The notes under the pieces were generated by a model. It made no database searches and was not told the origin of the DNA. It saw only the letters and a program-made list of their open reading frames with translations. A stretch of 6,087 nt of DNA from JBGPYB01 sp041493035 (lineage in GTDB: Bacteria; Acidobacteriota; Vicinamibacteria; Fen-336). Location of the stretch: NCBI GenBank assembly GCA_041493035.1, contig JBGPYB010000220.1, positions 1 to 6,087 of the forward strand, in the 5' to 3' direction. Shown here in pieces: positions 1-4,796 of the stretch; position 1 is the stretch's first letter, and every line of letters starts with the position of its first letter. The position numbers were made by a program, and so were the translations under genes.

Positions 1-178
1 CGAAAAGTGCCGCCTCGAAGCCGAGGAGACGGGCCACCTGCTCCTGGAGACGGTTGACCGTGGGATCTTCGCCGTAATGGTCGTCCCCGACATCCGCCTC
101 GGCCATCGCGCGGCGCATGGCGGCCGTGGGCCGCGTGACGGTGTCGGAGCGGAGATCGATAAGGGGCGAAGGAGACAC
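1..178 (-). CDS. ltaE: Low-specificity L-threonine aldolase, N-terminal fragment
   Basis: Only the first 59 codons lie in the window; the gene continues past the left edge. The enzyme is a cytoplasmic PLP-dependent fold-type I lyase that splits L-threonine and L-allo-threonine into glycine and acetaldehyde. The visible part carries the family's N-terminal signature: IDLRSDTVTRPT (residues 7-18), then GDDHYGEDPTVN (31-42), then an amphipathic helix ending LLGFEAALF (51-59). The catalytic PLP lysine is further along and not visible. I chose the GTG at 178-176 because an in-frame stop lies upstream (at about 214-212), there is no ATG between, and the protein then reaches the IDLRSDTVT block after only six residues. 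There is no convincing Shine-Dalgarno site at normal spacing, and a TTGACA box sits upstream, so translation may be leaderless. Family assignment is firm; the start is likely but not proven. Confidence 0.9.
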   Translation of the reverse strand, partial: MSPSPLIDLRSDTVTRPTAAMRRAMAEADVGDDHYGEDPTVNRLQEQVARLLGFEAALF

Positions 179-185
179 GGCGCGG

Positions 186-215
186 AGGCTACCCTTCGCG
201 TTTCGCCGCTGTCAA
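186..215 (-). promoter_or_regulatory. Predicted sigma-70 promoter for the threonine aldolase gene
   Basis: Read on the minus strand, a perfect TTGACA (-35) at 215-210 is followed after 18 bases by TAGCCT at 191-186, a weak -10 (three of six consensus bases). The transcription start would fall at about 180-178, on or next to the GTG start codon, implying a leaderless mRNA. The -35 is strong and the -10 weak, so this is a moderate call. Confidence 0.45.
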
Positions 216-235
216 ACGCGTGGCCGCGCTCGGTG

Positions 236-241
236 TAGGAT
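236..241 (+). promoter_or_regulatory. Possible -10 box for the amidohydrolase gene
   Basis: TAGGAT matches the -10 consensus at four of six positions and has TG directly before it. I see no good -35 at 16-18 bases upstream. A start at about 248 would leave a leader of roughly 20 bases carrying the GGAGG ribosome site. It is plausible from its position but weak in sequence. Confidence 0.25.
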
Positions 242-259
242 TCGCGGTCCCTGTTTTCT

Positions 260-264
260 GGAGG
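260..264 (+). promoter_or_regulatory. Ribosome binding site that fixes the amidohydrolase start
   Basis: GGAGG lies 5 bases before the ATG at 270. It supports that ATG over the in-frame ATG at 117, which would add 51 arginine-rich residues in front of a clear signal peptide and would run across the divergent control region into the aldolase gene. Confidence 0.8.
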
Positions 265-269
265 CTCCA

Positions 270-1565
270 ATGAAGTTCAAGACTTTGGTCGCGGCGGCCC
301 TGGCCCTTTTCCCCGCTATGGCTTCGGCACAAGCCAAAGCCGACGTCACCGTATTGAAGGCCGCTCGGCTCTTCGACGGACGGGGCGATTCGACCGTCTC
401 CAACCCCGTCGTCGTGATCGAGGGGACGAAGATCAAAGCGGTCGGCGCGGGCCTGCCTGTTCCCGCCGGCGCCACCGTCATCGACCTGGGCAACGCGACG
501 CTCCTGCCGGGCTTCATCGACGCTCACGTCCACCTGAGCGAGGAGTCCGGCGAGAACTGGTACAAGGACACCGTCGACTCGATGCGGCAGACCGTGGCGG
601 AGCAGGCCGTAAGGGCCACGGAATATGCGCGGAAGACCTTGATGGCCGGTTTCACGACGGTTCGCAACGTTGGAGCCTCGGACTACATCGACGTCGGCCT
701 GCGCAACGCCATTGGCGCCGGCGTCATTCCCGGCCCTCGAATGCTGGTCGCCGCCTACGCGCTCGGCGCCCGCGGCGGCCACTGCGACAACACGGGCTTT
801 CCCCACAACTTCTTCGGCCACGAGACCGGGATCGCCGAGGGGATCGCCAGCGGGCCCGATCAGTTCCGCGACGCCGTGAGGATCCAGCTCAAGTACGGAG
901 CCGACGTCATCAAAGTCTGCGCAACGGGCGGCGTTCTGTCCCTCGCCGATGCCGTCGACACGCCGCAGCTCACCCAGGCGGAGATGGACGCTCTGGTCGA
1001 CGAGGCCCATCGCCTCGGGAAGCGTACCGCGGCACACGCCCACGGGGCCGAAGGGGCCAAAGTCGCGATCCGCGCCGGGATCGACTCCATCGAGCACGGG
1101 TCGTTCCTCGACGACGAGGCGATCAAGATGATGAAAGAGCGCGGAACCTATTACGTCCCGACGGCCATGGCCGTCGAGTACACTGGGCGGAGGCCACGGA
1201 ACTATCCCCCCGAGATCAAGGTCAAGGCGGACACCGCGGCCCAGGCCCACGCGAACGCTCTCAAGAACGCGATCCGCTCGGGTGTGAAGATCGCCTTCGG
1301 CACCGACTCCGCGGTGAGCCCCCACGGCCAGAACGCCGAGGAATACGCGCTGCTCGTGGGCCACGGCATGACGCCGGCGGCCGCGCTCCGCACGGGTCCC
1401 ACGAGCGCGGCGCTTCTCGGGCTCGAAAAGACGGTGGGGACGATCGAGGTGGGCAAGGAAGCCGACATCGTCGCCGTTCCCGGGGATCCCCTCGCCGACA
1501 TCCACGCCACCGAGAAGGTGCGTTTCGTCATGAAGGGCGGGAAGGTCTACCGGAACGACCGATAG
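270..1565 (+). CDS. Secreted metal-dependent amidohydrolase (Xaa-Pro dipeptidase/imidazolonepropionase-like)
   Basis: A 431-residue TIM-barrel hydrolase of the amidohydrolase superfamily, in the group that includes the characterised bacterial prolidases acting on Xaa-Pro or Xaa-Arg/Lys dipeptides and N-acyl amino acids. Residues 1-20 form a Sec signal peptide (MKFK, a hydrophobic stretch, then the signal peptidase site ASA before QAK), so it should act in the periplasm or outside the cell. The metal and catalytic residues are all visible: HVH at 86-88, the lysine of DVIKV at 215 (the likely carboxylated bridging ligand), HAH at 256-258, H276 in SIEHG and D346 in FGTD. A small beta-sandwich domain is made from both ends (about 25-80 and 390-431, ending in the family's GKEADIVAVPGDPL block). 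Length is normal and no key residue is missing. It looks monocistronic: divergent from the aldolase and convergent with cydB, with a 9-base gap. The exact substrate cannot be read from the sequence. Confidence 0.9.
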   Translation: MKFKTLVAAALALFPAMASAQAKADVTVLKAARLFDGRGDSTVSNPVVVIEGTKIKAVGAGLPVPAGATVIDLGNATLLPGFIDAHVHLSEESGENWYKDTVDSMRQTVAEQAVRATEYARKTLMAGFTTVRNVGASDYIDVGLRNAIGAGVIPGPRMLVAAYALGARGGHCDNTGFPHNFFGHETGIAEGIASGPDQFRDAVRIQLKYGADVIKVCATGGVLSLADAVDTPQLTQAEMDALVDEAHRLGKRTAAHAHGAEGAKVAIRAGIDSIEHGSFLDDEAIKMMKERGTYYVPTAMAVEYTGRRPRNYPPEIKVKADTAAQAHANALKNAIRSGVKIAFGTDSAVSPHGQNAEEYALLVGHGMTPAAALRTGPTSAALLGLEKTVGTIEVGKEADIVAVPGDPLADIHATEKVRFVMKGGKVYRNDR

Positions 1566-1574
1566 AGGTTCGCC

Positions 1575-2621
1575 CTAATACCCCTCGCCCTCTCGGGGCG
1601 CCAGGGTTTTGCCTCGGTGGAGTCGGAACACCGTGACGAAGTAACCAAGGGCCAACGGTAGCCCGACGGCGAACCAGCGGAGGGCCGTGCGGAGTGATCC
1701 CGCAGGCGATGCCGCGGCGTAGGCCGTCAGCGAGCGCGCGGGATCGCTCGTCGCCCGCAAGAGAACCGGGAATGTCATCGCCGCCGTCGCCGCGAGGATC
1801 CCCGCGATGAACGCGCAAGAGCCCAGGAACGCGCCAAGGGGCCGGCGCTTCAGGAGCCCGTGGAGGGCCAGGGCCAAGCCCCCGACGGCCGCGGCTGCGC
1901 CCAGCCAAGCCAAGGGGCGCTGGCGCGCGGTCGAAAAGACATCGGGCCTCGCGACTCGTGTGGCCCAGGTAACGACAGGCCAGAGCGCCGTCACCACGAC
2001 GAACAGCGCGATCGAGGTTCGACGGCTGCGCTCCTCGACCGGGCCTTCCGTCTTCCACGCCAGGAACGCTCCGCCGTGCGCGGCGAGCGTCAAGAGCGCG
2101 AAGACGCCGACGAGGACCGTGTACCAGTCCAGGATCCCTACCGGATCCTCCGTCCGGAAATGCGTGAAGAGCGTGAGGGCGAACCAGCCCTTCGCGTCGA
2201 TCGGCACCCCCCGGATCAGGTTCGCGAGCGCGGCCCCGAACAGGATCGCCAGCGTCGCGCTCCCCACGCAGAACACGAAGTCCCATGCCGCGCGCCAGAG
2301 TGGATCGGCGACGTGGCTGCGAAACTCTATCGCGATGCCTCGCAAGATCAGCGTCCAGAGCACGAGGAAGATCGCAAGATAGAACCCGGACAGCCCGACG
2401 GCGAGAGCTGTCGGGAATGCCACGAACAGCACGCCCCCCGAGGCCAGCAGGAACACCTCGTTGCCGTCCCAGAACGGCCCGATAGCGCCCAGAACGCGAC
2501 GCCGCTCGTCGTCGTTGCGCGCCACGAAGAGGTGAAGCGCGCCGGCCCCGAGGTCGAAGCCGTCGAGGACAGCGTACGCCGCGAGGAACAGCGCCGCGAT
2601 CGCGTACCAAAGCTCAACCAT
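1575..2621 (-). CDS. cydB: Cytochrome bd ubiquinol oxidase subunit II (CydB)
   Basis: A 348-residue polytopic membrane protein, the structural partner of CydA in the bd-type terminal oxidase. It binds no heme ligands of its own in the known enzymes but is needed for assembly and proton access. The N-terminus shows the family pattern: a first membrane helix ending AVLDGFDLGAG (17-27), the signature GPFWDGNEVFL (48-58) with its conserved Asp52, and RGIAIEFRSH (94-103). Further hydrophobic segments span to about residue 335, and a short charged tail follows. Length is normal for the family. I chose the ATG at 2621: it gives this standard N-terminus, overlaps the cydA stop by 8 bases (ATGGTTGA), and has GAGGTGG upstream at 2631-2625. 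The same frame stays open to 2747, but that extension is serine/cysteine/arginine-rich and lies inside cydA. The stop is 9 bases from the convergent amidohydrolase stop, so no small subunit gene can follow directly. Confidence 0.96.
   Translation of the reverse strand: MVELWYAIAALFLAAYAVLDGFDLGAGALHLFVARNDDERRRVLGAIGPFWDGNEVFLLASGGVLFVAFPTALAVGLSGFYLAIFLVLWTLILRGIAIEFRSHVADPLWRAAWDFVFCVGSATLAILFGAALANLIRGVPIDAKGWFALTLFTHFRTEDPVGILDWYTVLVGVFALLTLAAHGGAFLAWKTEGPVEERSRRTSIALFVVVTALWPVVTWATRVARPDVFSTARQRPLAWLGAAAAVGGLALALHGLLKRRPLGAFLGSCAFIAGILAATAAMTFPVLLRATSDPARSLTAYAAASPAGSLRTALRWFAVGLPLALGYFVTVFRLHRGKTLAPREGEGY
1582..1610 (+). terminator. Possible intrinsic terminator of the amidohydrolase gene, inside the cydB 3' end
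   Basis: Starting 17 bases after the amidohydrolase stop, CGCCC (1586-1590) pairs with GGGCG (1596-1600) around a 5-base loop. The stem continues as CCCT (1582-1585) with AGGG (1603-1606) after a two-base CC bulge, and TTTT (1607-1610) follows at once. That is a GC-rich hairpin plus a short T tract in the plus direction. On the minus strand no T run follows it, so it would serve only the amidohydrolase. The tract is short and the DNA also encodes the CydB C-terminus, so this is tentative. Confidence 0.4.
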
Positions 2622-3951
2622 GGACCACCTCGGCGTGGGACACGGGCCCATGCGCGATCTCGCGGCCGACGAGGAACACGAATAGCATGCCGAGCACCGT
2701 GTAGAGGCCGCAGAAGCCCAGGAGTGTGAAGAGTGCCGTGCCTCCATGAACGGTGGGACTCGCGCCCTCAGCTGTCCGCAGCAGCCCGTAGACCAGCCAG
2801 GGCTGCCGGCCCAGCTCCGCAGTCATCCAGCCCGCGGTGTTCGCGATGTAGGGAAACGGGAACGCGACCAGAAGCGCCCAGAGCAGCCAGCGGTGGTCCA
2901 GGAGCCGCCCGCGCCATTGGAGAAGGGCCGAGATCGCCATCAGCGCGATGAACAGGGTTCCCAGCCCGGCCATGATGTGGAAGCTGTAATAGAGAAGCTC
3001 GATGTTGTCCGGCCATGCGTCGCGCGGAAATGCGTCCAGGCCCGCGACGTCGCCGTGGAAGGTCCCGTACGCCAGGAAACTGAGCATGCCCGGCACCACG
3101 ATCGGATTGTCGAGGCGGCGCCCCTCCACGTTGGGCTGGCCCATCAGGACGATCTCGGCCATCTCGCCCCCTGCGAAGCGTCCCTCCATCGCCGCCAGGG
3201 CCACCGGCTGGTAGCGCGCGACGAGCTTGGCCTGAAGGTCCCCGGTGGGAAACGCCACGAGGACGCTGGCGACGAGACCGACGCCGGTGCCGACGGTCAG
3301 GAACGTGGCGGCGGCTTCGCCGTGGAGGCCTTTGAGGGCGTAGTACGCACCCACCGCCGCGACCACGAAAGACGCCGTGACGACGGCCGCGATCATGTTG
3401 TGGGCGTATTGGGCGAGCGCCCACGGGTTCAGCACGAAGGCCCAGAAATCCGCGAGCTGCAAAGTGCCCTCGGCCGTCATCTCATGGCCGACCGGGTGCT
3501 GCATGAACGCATTGGTCGCCGTGATGAAGTAGCCGGACAGCCAGCTCCCGAAAAAGAGCGCGAGAGCCGCTCCAAAATGACCGACGCGCGTCAGCCGGCG
3601 CTCGCCCCAGACCAGCAGGCTCAGGAAGCTGGACTCGAGGAAGAACGCGAACAGGCTTTCCATCCCAAGGGTCTGGCCGATCACTCCCCCGGCAAAGCGT
3701 GAGAAGCCGGCCCAGTTGGTTCCGAACTGGAACTCCATGGGGATTCCCGTCACGACGCCGACGGCGAAGTTGATCCCGAAGATCCGGATCCAGAAGCGCG
3801 CCGCAATGTCCCACTTGGCGTCCCCGGTGCGCAGCCCCAGGGTCTTCAGGATCACGATGATCAGGGCCAGCCCCATCGTGAGCTGCGGGAAGAGGTAGTG
3901 GTACATGATCGTGAAGGCGAACTGCAGGCGGTGCCAGAAGAGTGCTTCCAT
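2614..3951 (-). CDS. cydA: Cytochrome bd ubiquinol oxidase subunit I (CydA), short Q-loop type
   Basis: The heme-bearing subunit of the bd oxidase, which passes electrons from quinol through hemes b558, b595 and d to O2 at the cytoplasmic membrane. The 445 residues are shorter than the E. coli protein (522) because the long Q-loop insertion is absent. Visible landmarks: His18 in MYHYLFPQLTMG (high-spin heme ligand), Glu98 and Glu106 in GMESLFAFFLES, His184 in QYAHNM and Met327 in SFHIM (likely b558 ligands), the Q-loop block YQPVALAAMEG (247-257), and GWMTAELGRQPW (374-385) with Glu379. At the place of the E. coli Q-loop lysine (K252) this protein has Ala251, while the partner glutamate is kept as Glu256. 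The arginine two residues before the heme methionine in E. coli is His325 here. The start gives the standard N-terminus MEALFWHRLQFAFT. The gene begins 8 bases after the DinB gene ends and overlaps cydB by 8 bases. No strong Shine-Dalgarno site is seen; translation may be coupled to the gene ahead. Confidence 0.97.
   Translation of the reverse strand: MEALFWHRLQFAFTIMYHYLFPQLTMGLALIIVILKTLGLRTGDAKWDIAARFWIRIFGINFAVGVVTGIPMEFQFGTNWAGFSRFAGGVIGQTLGMESLFAFFLESSFLSLLVWGERRLTRVGHFGAALALFFGSWLSGYFITATNAFMQHPVGHEMTAEGTLQLADFWAFVLNPWALAQYAHNMIAAVVTASFVVAAVGAYYALKGLHGEAAATFLTVGTGVGLVASVLVAFPTGDLQAKLVARYQPVALAAMEGRFAGGEMAEIVLMGQPNVEGRRLDNPIVVPGMLSFLAYGTFHGDVAGLDAFPRDAWPDNIELLYYSFHIMAGLGTLFIALMAISALLQWRGRLLDHRWLLWALLVAFPFPYIANTAGWMTAELGRQPWLVYGLLRTAEGASPTVHGGTALFTLLGFCGLYTVLGMLFVFLVGREIAHGPVSHAEVVHG
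2625..2631 (-). promoter_or_regulatory. Ribosome binding site of cydB, inside the end of cydA
   Basis: GAGGTGG on the minus strand, with the GAGG core 6 bases before the ATG at 2621. It decides the start and, with the 8-base gene overlap, suggests cydB is translated by coupling to cydA. Confidence 0.65.
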
Positions 3952-3959
3952 CGGTGGAC

Positions 3960-4469
3960 TCAGGCCTTCTTCGCCTTCTTCTCGCGGTCGAAGACCACGA
4001 GGTCCGTGGTCACGCCGCGCGACCCGAGGATCCGGAGCAGCGTCGTCACCTGGCCGCGGTGATAGGTCGCGTGGTTGACGGCGTGCTGGACGAGCTGCCA
4101 GAGGGGCTGCTCAAACGTCTTCCCTTCCATGTTCGTGTAGCGGAGCGTTTGCGTAACGGCCTCCTTCCGGAGGCTGCGGAACCAGGCGGCGCGGTGCTCC
4201 TCAAGCGCCGACCAGCGATCCCGAAGGGCCACGACGTCCTTGAACTCGCCCTCGTCGAGCATGCGCGTCCCCGTGAGCCCCTTCCAGCGATCGAGCCAGA
4301 TGGCCTCGGAGCTCATCATGTGAGCGAGTGTGCCGCGCACGCCGCCATGGCTGCCCTTGAGGTCCCGGCGGAATTGGTCGACCGTGAGGAGTGCGGCGCC
4401 GCGAAGGGCGCGGTGGTTGGCCCAGACGGTGTACTCCAACAGCCGGCCGAGGTCGCTCTTCTCCAGCAT
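3960..4469 (-). CDS. DinB-family (DinB/YfiT-like) putative metal-dependent protein
   Basis: A 169-residue soluble protein with the DinB four-helix-bundle pattern. The three histidines that bind a divalent metal in this superfamily are all present: His50 in GTLAHMMSSEAIWLDRW, and His133 and His137 in VNHATYHRGQV. The N-terminal helix LLEYTVWANHRAL (10-22) and the C-terminal LLRILG are also typical. Members include DNA-damage-induced DinB of Bacillus and thiol-S-transferases using bacillithiol or mycothiol; most are uncharacterised, so no reaction can be assigned. The protein ends in a lysine-rich tail (EKKAKKA). The ATG at 4469 has a textbook AGGAGG 7 bases ahead. The stop is 8 bases before cydA, so it very likely shares a transcript with cydAB. 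Length is normal and the gene intact. Family is confident; function is unknown. Confidence 0.88.
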   Translation of the reverse strand: MLEKSDLGRLLEYTVWANHRALRGAALLTVDQFRRDLKGSHGGVRGTLAHMMSSEAIWLDRWKGLTGTRMLDEGEFKDVVALRDRWSALEEHRAAWFRSLRKEAVTQTLRYTNMEGKTFEQPLWQLVQHAVNHATYHRGQVTTLLRILGSRGVTTDLVVFDREKKAKKA

Positions 4470-4476
4470 CGCCTGA

Positions 4477-4482
4477 CCTCCT
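4477..4482 (-). promoter_or_regulatory. Strong ribosome binding site of the DinB-family gene
   Basis: AGGAGG on the minus strand, 7 bases before the ATG at 4469. It is the strongest Shine-Dalgarno site in the window and fixes the start. It contrasts with the genes at both divergent promoters that lack one. Confidence 0.85.
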
Positions 4483-4497
4483 CTCGCTGAGGCCGGT

Positions 4498-4503
4498 ATT
4501 CTA
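4498..4503 (-). promoter_or_regulatory. Possible internal promoter (-10 box) for DinB-cydAB
   Basis: TAGAAT on the minus strand matches the -10 consensus at five of six positions and is the same hexamer as the gatB -10. The nearest -35-like sequence, CTGACG, is only 14 bases upstream, which is too close for a standard promoter. A start at about 4491 would give a short leader carrying AGGAGG. If active it would let DinB-cydAB be expressed without the zinc-ribbon gene. Confidence 0.3.
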
Positions 4504-4519
4504 TCGCTCGGCGGGACCG

Positions 4520-4741
4520 TCAGCCCACGAGGGCGGGTGGCGGTGCGGTGACCTTGCGGGAACCCACCGACGCGCCGCAGACGGTGCAGAGATATTCGTG
4601 AAGGTCTCCGTCAGGAAGCACGAGGAGCAGCCGCTCGCGCACAGGGTGGGCGGCCTGGCAGCGCGAGCAAAAGAGGACCGTCGCTTGGAACTCCTCGAAA
4701 GCCCCGGGGCCGGCGGGTGGACGCCGCGCGTGTGAGCTCAT
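4520..4741 (-). CDS. Small zinc-ribbon protein, function unknown
   Basis: A predicted 73-residue protein with two CxxC knuckles 23 residues apart: FCSRC (Cys25, Cys28) and LCTVCG (Cys52, Cys55). Between them lies HPVRERLLLVLPDGDLHEY, which looks like the beta-strands of a zinc ribbon. The N-terminus (about 1-18) is Pro/Ala/Arg-rich and the last residues are Ala/Pro-rich, so both ends are probably disordered. I do not recognise a named family. It could bind nucleic acid, act as a small regulator, or be a metal-binding adaptor. Support for a real gene: the paired cysteines, a TTGACA box at the right distance upstream, and position as the first gene of the leftward run, 50 bases ahead of the DinB gene. 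There is no Shine-Dalgarno site. The opposite strand also has an open frame here, but it is arginine-rich and shows no domain. Confidence 0.68.
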   Translation of the reverse strand: MSSHARRPPAGPGAFEEFQATVLFCSRCQAAHPVRERLLLVLPDGDLHEYLCTVCGASVGSRKVTAPPPALVG

Positions 4742-4743
4742 GT

Positions 4744-4756
4744 CTACTAGGAGTAG
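4744..4756. repeat. Short inverted repeat over the zinc-ribbon promoter
   Basis: CTACT (4744-4748), AGG, AGTAG (4752-4756): a perfect 5-base inverted repeat with a 3-base centre. It overlaps the predicted minus-strand -10 (4750-4755) and lies 2 bases upstream of the ATG. It could be an operator, but an arm of this length can easily occur by chance. Confidence 0.3.
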
Positions 4757-4778
4757 CGGCCAGCCTTCGCGGTGTCAA
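4750..4778 (-). promoter_or_regulatory. Predicted sigma-70 promoter for the zinc-ribbon gene run
   Basis: On the minus strand a perfect TTGACA (4778-4773) is followed after 17 bases by TACTCC (4755-4750), a poor -10 (matches only the leading TA). The transcription start would be at about 4743-4742, next to the ATG at 4741, again implying a leaderless mRNA. The -35 lies back to back with the gatB -10 on the other strand, so the two promoters should interfere. Confidence 0.45.
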
Positions 4779-4779
4779 G

Positions 4780-4788
4780 TGCTAGAAT
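4780..4788 (+). promoter_or_regulatory. Extended -10 promoter of gatB
   Basis: TGCTAGAAT: an extended -10 TG, one spacer base, then TAGAAT (five of six consensus bases). No good -35 is seen at 16-18 bases, which extended -10 promoters can tolerate. The start would fall at about 4795, 2 bases before the gatB ATG at 4797, and no Shine-Dalgarno site exists between. This points to a leaderless or near-leaderless gatB transcript. Confidence 0.6.
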
Positions 4789-4796
4789 CGGCGCTC

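Noticed and set aside
117..269. N-terminal extension of the amidohydrolase from an ATG at 117
   Set aside because: The extra 51 residues are arginine-rich, overlap the divergent aldolase start, and would bury a clear signal peptide. The ATG at 270 has GGAGG at the correct distance.
189..1505. Long open frame on the minus strand (438 codons) opposite the amidohydrolase
   Set aside because: It has an Arg/Gly/Asp/Val-rich composition with no domain or motif. It is the usual mirror frame of a GC-rich gene.
1528..2610. Long open frame on the minus strand in another frame of cydB
   Set aside because: It is arginine-rich with no membrane segments or motifs, and cydB in the neighbouring frame explains the region fully.
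1860..2729. Plus-strand open frame of 289 codons opposite cydB
   Set aside because: It is highly charged low-complexity Arg/Glu sequence with no recognisable fold; a shadow of cydB codon usage.
2622..2747. Upstream extension of cydB to an ATG at 2747
   Set aside because: The added residues are Ser/Cys/Arg-rich and lie inside cydA. The ATG at 2621 gives the family N-terminus with a ribosome site.
2746..3702. Plus-strand open frame of 318 codons opposite cydA
   Set aside because: It has His/Arg/Glu-rich composition and no motif; cydA on the other strand carries all the family residues.
3942..4490. Plus-strand open frame opposite the DinB gene
   Set aside because: No motif or ribosome site, while the minus strand has a complete His triad and AGGAGG.
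4470..4496. Small hairpin CCTC/GAGG over the DinB ribosome site as a riboswitch or attenuator
   Set aside because: Only four base pairs, with no aptamer-like structure; too weak to claim.
4391..4735. Plus-strand open frame opposite the zinc-ribbon gene
   Set aside because: It overlaps two minus-strand genes, is arginine/glycine-rich and has no domain; the paired CxxC motifs favour the minus strand.
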